DNA of 64,000 nucleotides from Trichaptum fuscoviolaceum (lineage: Eukaryota; Basidiomycota; Agaricomycetes; Hymenochaetales; Trichaptaceae). The notes under the pieces are model-generated. The model saw nothing but the letters and a program-made list of their open reading frames with translations, did not search any database and had not been told where the DNA came from. Shown piece by piece: positions 10,490 through 20,162 of this stretch (positions within the stretch are counted from its first letter, which is position 1; every line of letters starts with the position of its first letter). The stretch covers positions 1,595,424 to 1,659,423 of the forward strand of contig CAJSYZ010000001.1 of assembly GCA_910574455.1 (NCBI GenBank), read 5' to 3'. Position numbers and translations under genes: made by a program.

Positions 10490-12526
10490 TTAATTCGCGT
10501 CTTCAAGGGTACCGTTTTCTATGTCTTCTTCTCCTAGCGATAGACGCGAACGTCTATATGGGCGCGAGGGTAGTAATACTTTCCCAGTCAGCGGCCTGGG
10601 CGAATCGCGCCTTCGGAAGATCATCTTCGCAACCAATTGTGAAATCTCTTCCTGCCTGCCTTTGCCAGCGCCAAGCTCGTTTTGATTTCCCGGGCCAGTC
10701 ATCACCAAATCGTGGACATGTGCCTGACGAAGATCAGCGCCGGAAGCGGTCAGCACAACTGCCTCGTCGTCGTCTGATCCCGCGCGTGAGTGGGTGTGCG
10801 AAATGAGACGTGAGCGCGAGCGACTCCTCAGAGCGTCTGCACGGAGCTGTGCTGACTTGAGCTGCAAGAGTGCCTCGAGTTCGCGGCTTCTCTCCTTCGC
10901 CCGCTTCCTCTTCCTGCGTTCAATAGCCCGCAACGAGATCATGTGCTGGACGTCCTTCCTTCGTGCGTTTAAGAACTGCAGTGTCGCCGGACCCGGACCT
11001 GCGCGTTGCGCGGGGATCATTGATATACCCTTCCCGTCAAGAATCTCCATACTATCAAATGGACTCGCGACATACTCTCGAGGGGGCTGCAATTCGTTCA
11101 GCTGCTTTATGTAGTCCGTGAGCAGCGCTTCCTTCATTCGCGCCTGCTGCTCAGCTAGAAGTGACTCATGCTGAAGAACTCGAAGTCGTGTCTCTTCTAG
11201 CAGATGCAACGGAACGTCAGTGATGCCATCATCGCCGTCAGCATCGGCATCCGAGTGTGGCAGGCCAAGCAGATGTCGTTCATTTGCAGGCGATTCCGGG
11301 AGCGGAATGTATTCTGGGCCGGGAGGTGCAAACAGTAAACTTTGGTACGCTACTGATGGCGGGGAAAGCAGTAGAGGTAGATTGAGAGGGGATTGAAAGG
11401 TTTCCACGGGCACATCAAATGTTCGATACCAAGGGGAGGAGGAGAAAGCGTTGCAAGACGCCGCGTCCGGTAGGTTGACAGGGGATGAAGGTCGTGGAGG
11501 AAGATTGTGTCCCGGTTCATCATCTTCGACGATATAATCATCCGCTCCTGGTAAGTTAATAACATTACGTCGGGACGGGGACACAGGCGACGGATTTCTG
11601 TGTGCATCTCTGAAAGAGAAATCTGGGTCGAACTCCAAACCCTCTTCACCAATATGTTGCTTGCTCGGAGAAGCATTCTGAGTTGAATCAGAAACTACAG
11701 CGTCCCATCCGTTATTGAACACATCGAAATCCGAAGGATTCAACAATGCATTGCTTGTTCTATCCTCCGGCAGATCTTCGACTTCTGGAAGCGAAGAAGA
11801 ACGTATCGAAGGCGAAGATGGCGATCCGGAGAAACTCAGAGATGACTCGTCTACGAAAGGTGAGGATTCGAACAGCGTCAAATCTAAACCTTCTGAATCA
11901 TCAGAATTTGAAGGCGAGGAGTTGTTCAGAAACAACGGCTCATCCCAATCTTCCTCCCCGACCTGATTCACATCGCCATCCAGATGCAAATTCATTCTCT
12001 CCAATTCGCCAACACCATCCCTCCATTCAATGCACTCTAAGGTTTCCGGAGACTCCAAGGCGGTTTCAGGTTGTGAGCTACTGCCTGAATATTCGTCTTC
12101 GTCGAGCTCATCCAAGCTTAGTAGCTGAAGCCGCTGCCTGAAAGGAGAGTATGGCGGCGAAAGTAGTGCTGATCCCGCATGAACACCAGTGAGTCTCGTT
12201 GGGTTCTTACATGAGTCATGTTCTTCCATAGGTGACCGGACGCTAGCCGGTGCAACGTGGTCGTCAACGGTATGATGACACTCTTCGTGGAAACACGGCA
12301 GCGGTATGGCACGTTTGAGGTGAGGGTTCGTCAGAGGAGGAGATGGAGGGAGTGAGTAAGATCGCGTGCGGGAACGAGGGCAAGAAGAGGTCAGATGATC
12401 AGTGGACAGGCCAGCAGCGGGTGTGGATGTGGATGCAGATGTGGCCTCGTCGACGTCGCAAGCACGGCCTTGTTGTGGGTATGGCAGACGGGCTGAAAGA
12501 CGTGGGCCTGGGTCGTAAAGCGGCAT
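10490..12526 (-). CDS. Serine/proline-rich protein of unknown function
   Basis: A single 2,037-bp exon encodes 678 residues beginning MPLYDPGPRL. The frame stays open 30 bp further upstream but has no ATG there. The protein is dominated by Ser, Pro, Glu and Asp and looks disordered. Toward the C-terminus (residues about 440-580) is a region likely to be helical and coiled-coil, with LLEETRLRVLQHESLLAEQQ followed by a highly basic RERRKRKRAKERSR-like segment suggestive of a nuclear localisation signal. I recognise no catalytic domain. An intronless gene of this length is unusual beside its heavily spliced neighbours. It lies tail-to-tail with the C2 gene. Function unknown; a regulatory or scaffold role in the nucleus is only a guess from composition. 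Confidence 0.7.
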   Translation of the reverse strand: MPLYDPGPRLSARLPYPQQGRACDVDEATSASTSTPAAGLSTDHLTSSCPRSRTRSYSLPPSPPLTNPHLKRAIPLPCFHEECHHTVDDHVAPASVRSPMEEHDSCKNPTRLTGVHAGSALLSPPYSPFRQRLQLLSLDELDEDEYSGSSSQPETALESPETLECIEWRDGVGELERMNLHLDGDVNQVGEEDWDEPLFLNNSSPSNSDDSEGLDLTLFESSPFVDESSLSFSGSPSSPSIRSSSLPEVEDLPEDRTSNALLNPSDFDVFNNGWDAVVSDSTQNASPSKQHIGEEGLEFDPDFSFRDAHRNPSPVSPSRRNVINLPGADDYIVEDDEPGHNLPPRPSSPVNLPDAASCNAFSSSPWYRTFDVPVETFQSPLNLPLLLSPPSVAYQSLLFAPPGPEYIPLPESPANERHLLGLPHSDADADGDDGITDVPLHLLEETRLRVLQHESLLAEQQARMKEALLTDYIKQLNELQPPREYVASPFDSMEILDGKGISMIPAQRAGPGPATLQFLNARRKDVQHMISLRAIERRKRKRAKERSRELEALLQLKSAQLRADALRSRSRSRLISHTHSRAGSDDDEAVVLTASGADLRQAHVHDLVMTGPGNQNELGAGKGRQEEISQLVAKMIFRRRDSPRPLTGKVLLPSRPYRRSRLSLGEEDIENGTLEDAN

Positions 12527-13326
12527 TTCCTTCGACGTCGTGAGGCTCACCACCACCTGTGGTTCTGTGAGTAGAGAAGCTGAACCACAGCAGAGTCGTC
12601 GCGAGAAGCAATCACGAACAATCTGGAGATCGCCTGCTAAATCAGTGGGTGTGGTTCAGTGGCAGGGAGGGAGGCGATAATGAGTGGCCACGAGCACACC
12701 ACGAGCACGGCTTGGATGCTGCTCTCGAGAGATGGGAAGCAGCACAAAGGAAAGATGAGACGATGTTGTTCGGTATTGGCGTCGATAAGGCTGGAAATGT
12801 ACAAACGTCGAAGTGCAGCGTCGAACAGGCTAGGACACGCGCCCGCTTACGTTCGGTACCTTTCAGAACACGACCTGGCCTTCGTAAACGCATGAGCAAC
12901 GAGGCATTGACAAGTAAATGATACACACCGCTAGCGGACGACAGTGTTGCTGCGGGCGCTGGTGACGGCGTCGACCATAGCTTGCTCGCCGTTGGCGATG
13001 ACGAGAAGCGTGCAATGGGGGAAGTGCTTGCTCTCTGCGCAAAGTGCACGGCCCAGTCCTTCTTTCCTTTTTTGGAGTGCCAATCCCTATTATTTACCCT
13101 AAGCGAAAGCTTCCGATTCGCTCATCGGCCGAAAGACGTTCTGATCGACCTCAAACGTCCTAACCTTCTCCCACTACTTCAATTCATTGCATGCACAATG
13201 CCCGCAGGCCGCTGAAACCTTCACAGAAACTTCATCAAACACTTCATTTTATATAATCCTTTGGGGTCCCAATACTCTGCCACGTTCGATTATCATAATC
13301 ATATCATATACATGAGGCACACAAAG
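12527..13326. other. Intergenic region, 800 bp
   Basis: This is the upstream region of the serine-rich gene and the 3' flank of the Rap1-like gene. ORFs of 90-135 codons occur on both strands but start at non-ATG codons, show no domain and reflect GC-rich sequence. No gene supported. Confidence 0.4.
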
Positions 13327-15271
13327 TTAGCCAGAGCGCTGCACACGACTGTCAAACCTTCCCTTCCCAGCGCACGCTACCTTCCTCGCCCGTGTATTTC
13401 TCGCAGGGGAGTGCATCTCCGTGGATATATCACTCTTCTTTATCTTGACCAGATCAGCTTCCACAAACTTGAACGGTGCGGCAAGGAGGTTCAAGGCGCT
13501 AGAGGTGTCCTTCAAGAAGACCGCATACAGTTCGTCAATGATCGCGCGACAGCGGGTAAAGAACTCTCGAGTCTTGTCTAGATCCCCGGCAAAAGCGGCG
13601 CATTTCAGAGCAACCTCTTCAACTGTAAAATGAGAATCCTGGGCCAGTGTTTCAATTTCAGTTCTGTTGTGGTTCTCCTCAACCGCCGGTGAGTTAATCC
13701 CGGTGGGACCGGAGTATACAGCAGCGGTCTTGAAATCGAGGACAGCAGTCAACCCCAAAGCTTCATCCGTTAGTCCAAGCAATCTAGCGACATAGTCCTC
13801 GTCTTCAGTTTCTTCATCATCTTTCCAGATAGTAGAAGTCAAAGCCACAGCAGAGCGAAGGTCATCCAGTTCTAGTTTGAAGTTTGCGGTCATTGCAGTC
13901 AGTCTTTCCTGAGATTCAGTTTGTCGGACTTCAGTTTTCAATTCACTGGGGCGAGCTCGATCTTCAGCTTGCATGAGAATAAGCAGCAGATCACATACCT
14001 CTTTCCTCGAAAGTCATCGTCGATCCATACATCCCTCATATGAGACGGTTGACAAGCTGGTCGTCCGACCTCGATCTCATCAAGGTCAATATCTGTAACT
14101 CGGTCAGCAGTCAGACGACGAATAGGAGCGAAACAAACCTTCCAGCTTCGGTTTCTTCACCCTCGTCTTCTTCGTCTGCAATCGTTGGTTCTTGCGAGCT
14201 TTGTAACACGGCAAGGGCTTGTGCAGCATCTCATCAATCGACTTCATCTTGTTCTCCTTGTCTATATTTGTGATGTCATTCGCAAATTTGCGCTTCCTTC
14301 CTGTGTCGTTGATTTTCACATGCTGGCTCTTTCCACTTTTCGCCTCAACGATAAGTCGCGTTGGCCTGTTGAGTTTGGGCATTCTCTTTTTGGCTATGTC
14401 CTCATGTTTATCAACATAAACTTTATGTGCAGGCTGCGGCTTCCCCGGGCTGGCCATAAGAATATATTTGATGAGCTTGTCGTAGTGCTTCTTGTTGTTG
14501 CAGTAGTGGTCCCGGAATGCTTGCCAGGAATATTTCTTCACCCACGGGTATCGCTCTCTCTGATGATACAATTATTCACTAATGAACAGGTCTGACAGAA
14601 ATCACTGAATATATGCGCACCTCTTTCCAAAGGTCCTTGTATATTCGGCTGGAGGAAAGGTTGGTCTTGAACTCGTCTGGTACTTTTGTAGCTAAGTAAA
14701 GGGCAAGCTTGTCCTTCGCTTCTTGGGACAATTCTCGCTGGCTATATGCATCACGGTCAGACACTCATTCTTAAAGGAGATGAAGTAACTCAACGCTTTC
14801 TTTCGACCTTTATTGGATATATGCCTGTTATTATCGTCGCCAAGAGTGTGCTTTTCCAAAGGGATCATCCGTTTCTCATCTGCACATCTTAGCACGTAGT
14901 CATAGTCGACGAAGTACCTCTCCGACCGCTCTTTCCTTTTCCATGATCTGACCATTTCTTCGCCTGATTTTGACTTTTGGTCGATGACGACGATCCCCTT
15001 CACAGGAATTTTGGATATGACAATTCCTCCATGCGTCTTTTCAAGTATATGGTCGTGTAAAGAACCCTCAGCAAGTACTTTCAAGCACCATGGCAAAAAT
15101 TAGACATACCTTAACAATGTCCTCTATCTTAGCTTGCAAGAAGTCGTCAAGCATTGGTTGTATGCGGAACTTGATAGGTTCTCCGGACTTGTAGGCGAAG
15201 AACTTCAGACCTTCGACTCTAAACCCGCGAGAAGCGGAATTATAACGGTAGCGCAGGAATGTCGGACGCAT
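13327..15271 (-). CDS. RAP1: Rap1-like telomere protein with BRCT and Rap1-type Myb domains
   Basis: Six exons (15271-15110, 15036-14795, 14741-14621, 14559-14139, 14092-13999, 13945-13327) give 552 residues. Residues about 5-120 form a BRCT domain, with GLKFFAYKSGEPIKF, then IEDIVKTHGGIVISK and YFVDYDYVLRCADEKRMIP. It is followed by a Rap1-type Myb domain: LSQEAKDKLALYLATKVPDE, SSSRIYKDLWKE, YPWVKKYSWQAFRDHY. That order is typical of Rap1, the TRF2/Taz1-interacting shelterin subunit that protects telomeres. A lysine-rich basic region with likely nuclear localisation signals (TGRKRKF, KKTRVKKPK) follows. The C-terminal 230 residues are acidic, then helical. I cannot confirm an RCT domain there. 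The BRCT domain only becomes continuous with a 73-bp first intron. Two junctions (after GRKKA and before ELKTEV) rest on frame logic. It shares a 527-bp divergent promoter region with the GH131 gene. Confidence 0.75.
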
Positions 15272-15798
15272 TTCTTTGGTGAAGTGAGAAGAGGAGTGGT
15301 TTGCAGATAAGTTTGCAGAAAGCTATGTTAGTGATGTAAAAACGGATGTTCAATTCTCGGAGACAAGTCTTACTTACTTGAATGAATTAGGGCCGGTGAT
15401 AACGCGTTTTCAACCGTGACGCGTTTCCAGCCACTGTTATCGCACTGCCAGCACATCGTTCACCTGCATACATCATATTGCCTGCTCTCGCCAAAAAGGT
15501 CGTCTGTAACTGAGTAGACATCGTGCAATATTCTTAGAAACTGAGCAGTCGATGCGCAATATTCTGAGCATCCGTCACTGTCAGCGTAGAAAACAAACAA
15601 CGGTGCTCCCAATGCCTTCTTATATCCTCCGACATGCTCTGGCAAAGTATCCCCGACGTGGTGATACCGACAAGCGTCCAGCGTACCTCCGAACTTCGGC
15701 CTCTATTCTATGACAACACTGTACAAAACCGCAGCACTTGCAGCGCCGGGCAGGACTACTACGTTCAGTACATTCTAGGCTGTCTTTTACTCGAGCAA
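15272..15798. promoter_or_regulatory. Divergent promoter region between RAP1-like and GH131 genes
   Basis: The two start codons face away from each other across 527 bp. An ORF continues upstream of the GH131 start but gives no signal peptide or domain. An inverted pair around AACGCGTTTTCAACC and GACGCGTTTCC near 15400-15430 could be a regulatory site; I cannot assign a factor. Confidence 0.4.
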
Positions 15799-17001
15799 AT
15801 GATCCCAAGCACTATTCATTCGTTGGTTAGCTTGAGTTTCCTCTTGTTTAGCTCTGTAGCAGCGACACCTCTTCTATGGGATGGCCGTGCCCCGTTTAAC
15901 TTGACGAACAGCGACTTGAACGCGTCGATTGGACCATACCTGACGTACGTACCGAGTCAGACTATCGTTTTTCTACGCTAAACGATATCTTCTCCTAGTG
16001 GCGTGAAGGGATCAGAAAACACCACACATGTATGTTTCCTCATCATCCTAATTTACATAGAATATCAAGCAGCGCATTGACGCTTCTTGTCCAGTACTCC
16101 AAACTCCTGGGCCTCACTCACCCACCCACACCATTATGGAACGCATTCGTCCTCCTTCCGACAGAACAGACTATCTCCATGACCATCGACAATACGAGCG
16201 TCTTCATTCCGGGCGGTTCAGCCCCGCAGTTCGGCTTCCGACGGGGCGAGTTCATCGCACAGCCCGCAGACCCGGCGGACGGCGACCACAACGCGTTCAA
16301 CACAGCAAGCGAGGTGGGCACGACGGTGTACCACTTCAGTATCCAGGCGGACTTGTCTAAGCCGCTGAACTACAGCCACGAGTACCAGATTGTCTGGATT
16401 GAGCCGAACGATGGCACCCACGTCTTCGACATCCAAGTCGGTGTGTGAATTGTCCTAGACATAGACGCATAGTGTCAGCTTACTACCACCACAGGCTCTC
16501 CTTTCACTGACCCTACCGGGACTCTCCCGGCTTCAGGAGCGCACAATCTCAAAGTTAGGGATCACGCCACAAATGACATCTTTAGCGTGCCCCTCACGCC
16601 CGCTACGTGGCACAACTTCGCGGTCCAAGTCGACTGGGACAACCTCACCCTGGGCGTCTTCTATTCGTCAAATGACAGCAAGCTGAAGCCCGTGACGGGC
16701 GTCCTGCAAAACCCGACCGCCTCATTGGGTGCCGCCGGACAAGGCGATTTCCATTTCGGTGTCCTGAAGGTACGCGAGTGCACTCCTATTAGAGAATTGT
16801 GTGCAGATTCTCATCGGTTATGACAATTGATAGCTTCCACTCGTTGACCCGAATGACACGCCGACTGAACAGAGTGATGTCGTACATTTCGGTATTCAAG
16901 AAGGGACAACGGAGGGCCTATTCTACTCAGGTGTCTTTATCGAGAGAATAGACAAGGGCGTCCTCGGCGGGAACGGGGCGATCATCAAGGCGATCAACTA
17001 G
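15799..17001 (+). CDS. Secreted glycoside hydrolase family 131 beta-glucanase
   Basis: Five exons (15799-15944, 15999-16029, 16095-16440, 16495-16769, 16834-17001) give 321 residues. Residues 1-23 are a signal peptide (MIPSTIHSLVSLSFLLFSSV, then AAT). The mature protein starts with LLWDGRAPFNLTNSDLN and contains PTPLWNAFVLLPTEQTISM, APQFGFRRGEFIA, TWHNFAVQVDWDN and AAGQGDFHFGVLKLPLVDP, and ends in VHFGIQEGTTEGLFYSGVF. I associate these conserved blocks with GH131. GH131 enzymes are fungal beta-1,3/1,6- and 1,4-glucanases of plant-degrading fungi. The length fits a catalytic domain without a carbohydrate-binding module. Several N-glycosylation sequons fit secretion. It is likely an extracellular enzyme acting on plant or fungal wall glucans; which linkage it prefers cannot be told. 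Confidence 0.8.
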
Positions 17002-18223
17002 TAGTCCCATCCAACTGACACACTTCCTATCGAAGAGTTCCCAGGAATAGTCAAAAAGTATTCATCAATCAACAATGCCGTAATGTTATTCAGCCTCTGC
17101 CAATGGTTGCAACACAGAGCCCGAAGCTCATCTGCGCTGTTTCATCAACATAACATCTGGTAGGCACAGGTCTTTAACTCAGGCTCCCATGTGTGCAATG
17201 TGTAGATCCAGTAATAAGGCGGCGTCGGCGAGGCAGCGAGCGGAGTAACGTTATGGACTGTCAGAGCTAAACACACGCGAGCGGGGTGCCTGTCGATCCC
17301 CCGCCGTTGATCCCTAGTTGTTGGCGAAACTTGCAGGACAGCTGTATATATTGATTTCATTCGCCAATAACATAAGTGCAACCTTCTTCTCCAACCCAGA
17401 CTTCATGCACTCTGTTTGCGTCTACATCAATCCGTCCCCCAGGACCGAATGTTTCCTTGGTCGGGGAAGGGTCTTCGGGATATGTAATAGCGAGCTGGCC
17501 TCGCACAATGAGATGAGTCGTCAGGCCTTTATGTTTGTGAGGCGGATAGTGTGTACTTCTACGGAAGACATTCGATCAGCATAGTAGGAGACAGAAACTG
17601 AACGCCATGATTACGCACGGTCTGTCTGTCCAAGTGAACACGTGTTTGAATCCCCAAGAACGAACTTGAGTTTCGCACTCCCTCTCGGTCTTAGACGACA
17701 TTATCGAGCGTCGAAAGCCGATATGATTGTTTATACTGTACAAATTGCAGGTGTAAGGATAGGAGAGCCAGTCCAACTTGAAGGGGCGATGACGCAGGAA
17801 CAATAAGTAGGTCAAAGCCGAGAAGCCGCTGGTTATAGTTTACCATAAAAAGTAAGGACTTTAGCCGAAACCACAAGATGTTGAAAAATAACAAGTGGCA
17901 AACGACGGGTGAAGATAACATAATGAAGAGTGATGCTGTGAGTGAAATGATACCATGGAAGGGATAATGATAATGCATGGATGAAAAACCGTTTCCGATG
18001 TGAAAAAAGAAACTTGGACAAGAGACCTTCAAGTTGGATCCCTAAAAACCGTCAGTCGATAATAAAACAGAAGTCAAAGATAATAAAACAAAAGTCAAAG
18101 AAGTGGAAGTGATTGATACAGTCGATTGTGCTCCTTGAAAGTCTTCCATTGTTACCTGAACGTTGGATCGTCGTCAATAAAGGGTCATAAACTGTGCCGT
18201 CCAATCAATGGCACATTGCGGGT
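17002..18223. other. 1.2-kb convergent spacer
   Basis: It lies between the GH131 and forkhead genes, both ending here. It holds only short ORFs without domains, an AT-rich right half and a small tandem duplication near 18060. No RNA gene or transposon was recognised. Confidence 0.45.
18060..18101 (+). repeat. Two-copy 21-bp tandem duplication
   Basis: The unit TAATAAAACAGAAGTCAAAGA occurs twice head to tail with one substitution. It sits in the 3' spacer of the forkhead gene and looks like a recent slippage event. Confidence 0.75.
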
Positions 18224-19767
18224 TTATTCATCATCCAGCAGTTCGTCTATCTCCTCCTCCTCGCTATTCGAGTCCGCATGTTCGTAATAAGTTATCTTTC
18301 TTTTTTTCTGTGGAGATTTGAGAGGCGAGTCAATTGTATCGTCATTAGCTCTGGTCAATGTAGGTCGAACGATCTCGTGCGATGTCATTCTGTGCTTTCC
18401 ACTTTGATCTTTGTTGCTATTCGAGCCCACATGATCTTCACCGGCCGATGATGTTCTTGGTGGAGGAGTGTCTGACTCGTCAGAGCTCTGAGACCGCAGG
18501 TGAGTTGATGCAGCTTGATATGCTTGATACGATGCGGCTGAAGGCGCAAAGTATTCCACACGAGGAGTTGACCTTGTTGTAGTTCGGGTCTGGCGGGCAG
18601 GCGGAGGTTCAGGCACTGAATTCGCAGCGCGGCTGTCGCGCACCGCTGAAAGGATGGGTCCCGAGTTGTTTGAACCTCCATGGTTCACTAACTGTAACTG
18701 TTCGGGTTGCTCCGCATACTTGGAGTTCCAGGCGACCGAGTTCACAGCAGACAAGTTAGACTTGGGATGTTTCTGAGCTCCCCGGGGAAACCGAGTTCTT
18801 TCTAGGAGTTCCAAGTCCAACTCAGTCGGTACCTGAGCCCTTTGTTGCGAATCTTCGGGATAGAGGTAGGTGCACATGCGATAATGCCTGTATCGCTCAT
18901 CGGGAGAAACGGCTTCAAGTTGAATAACCTTCGGATAGGGTGCGAATACGCGATTCATGCGCTCTTGTTCTTCCTGCCACTCATGTGCCTGGCGTCTGAC
19001 GCGAGGAAGACGCGCATTCGGTGGACCGGGAATCTGAACATCCTGTACGGCTTCCTGAGCAGGACGTCCGCTGGTCGATGGAGGCGGTGGTGTGATTATG
19101 CGCGTTGAGGAAGAGGCACTGCTGGTTATATCCGACCGGGGCGAGTCAGCAGCGATAGTGACTACTTCCGCAGGTCCCTCTTCCTCTCCGTCTCCGTCTT
19201 TGTCCGGAGATGCTTGTAAAGCTGCTTTCTTGCTCTTGCCTCGTTTGCGTGGACGCTTATAGCCCTCTCCTTTGCTGAAATCGACGGTCCAGTAGTGGCC
19301 CTTGACCGGCTCGCACAAATCCGGCGACATCTTTTGGAACACGGCCAGTAGAGAAAGACTATGCCGGATGGATGTCTAATAACACCATCAGTAACCGAGA
19401 GAATATCAAATAGTAGTTCTGATGGCTTTACCTTCCAGGCGTTTGGATTTTCACACGTTCTGAACCACGGAAATCGTCGTTCGAGAGCCTCGTAAATGCC
19501 ACTCAAGGTGAGCTTCCTCTGCGGGCTCGACCATATCGCCAACTTGACTAGAGTAGCATAAGTATACGGCGGTTTCTGACCAGGATCAGGTTCCTTTAAG
19601 CTATCTAAGCATATGGGTGTCTCTGGGCTGAGACCGAAATACTGATGGATATCGAACGGTTTTTTGCCTTCCGGCTCTTCTTCCTCGTCTGAATCCTGAA
19701 AGGACGCTGGCACAAGAGCCGGCAATGCACTGCCCTCCCAAGCGTTCTTGTTGAGCTGGCCAAGCAT
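18224..19767 (-). CDS. Forkhead transcription factor
   Basis: Two exons (19767-19432 and 19375-18224) give 495 residues. Residues about 65-160 are a forkhead winged-helix DNA-binding domain: KPPYTYATLVKLAIWSSPQR, LSGIYEALERRFPWF, then, across the intron, NAWKTSIRHSLSLLAVFQKM and GHYWTVDFSKGEG. The recognition-helix signature (N-x-W-x-x-S-I-R-H-S-L) is present, with threonine before SIRH. A basic RKRGKSKKAA segment follows as a likely nuclear localisation signal. The rest is low-complexity Ser/Pro/Gln and ends in an acidic EEEEIDELLDDE tail. No FHA domain is present, so it is not the Fkh1/Fkh2 type. It resembles the simpler Sep1- or FoxO-like fungal group. The intron interrupts the DNA-binding domain. 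It is expected to be a nuclear regulator; targets unknown. Confidence 0.9.
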
Positions 19768-20162
19768 GGGACACCCGGCGTCGAGCTGAATGCGCGGGGG
19801 CGGTATTTAGATGGTGATGGTAAGTCCACACGCGGATAAAGGACCCTGGAAGAAGCCCGCACAGTTTGTCTTGCAACAACTCGGACTTGCAATGGTTTGT
19901 GGGTCCCGCCGTGTTTATGTAAGCGCCCACCACCACATCACCAAATCATCAAATCATCATCATGATCTTGATTTGTCATCAGTTAACATGATCGCTATGG
20001 GCGTCTAAAATGGCGCTATTTTTGCTTCTCTTCTTCGGACTTATGTCACGGTACCCGCGCCGATGTTGTATGGAACTCGTCCTTCGCTGTCTTCCACGAC
20101 ACATTACTCTTGACAGCGACGACGTTGAGCGCGCCTCTCAGTGCGCTATCCAGCCTACCGCG
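19768..20162. promoter_or_regulatory. Divergent promoter region, forkhead and transporter genes
   Basis: The two genes are transcribed outward from this 395-bp stretch. A CATCA-rich segment (CCACCACATCACCAAATCAT, about 19930-19950) is the only visible repeat-like feature. An in-frame ATG at 20010 could extend the transporter by 51 residues, but that sequence looks non-conserved. Confidence 0.35.

Noticed and set aside
12642..13049. 135-codon minus-strand ORF upstream of the serine-rich gene
   Set aside because: It starts at GTG, has no domain and cannot be spliced to the downstream gene with good sites.
20010..20162. N-terminal extension of the DHA2 transporter from the ATG at 20010
   Set aside because: The extra 51 residues look non-conserved and would bury the dileucine-like N-terminus; kept as an alternative only.
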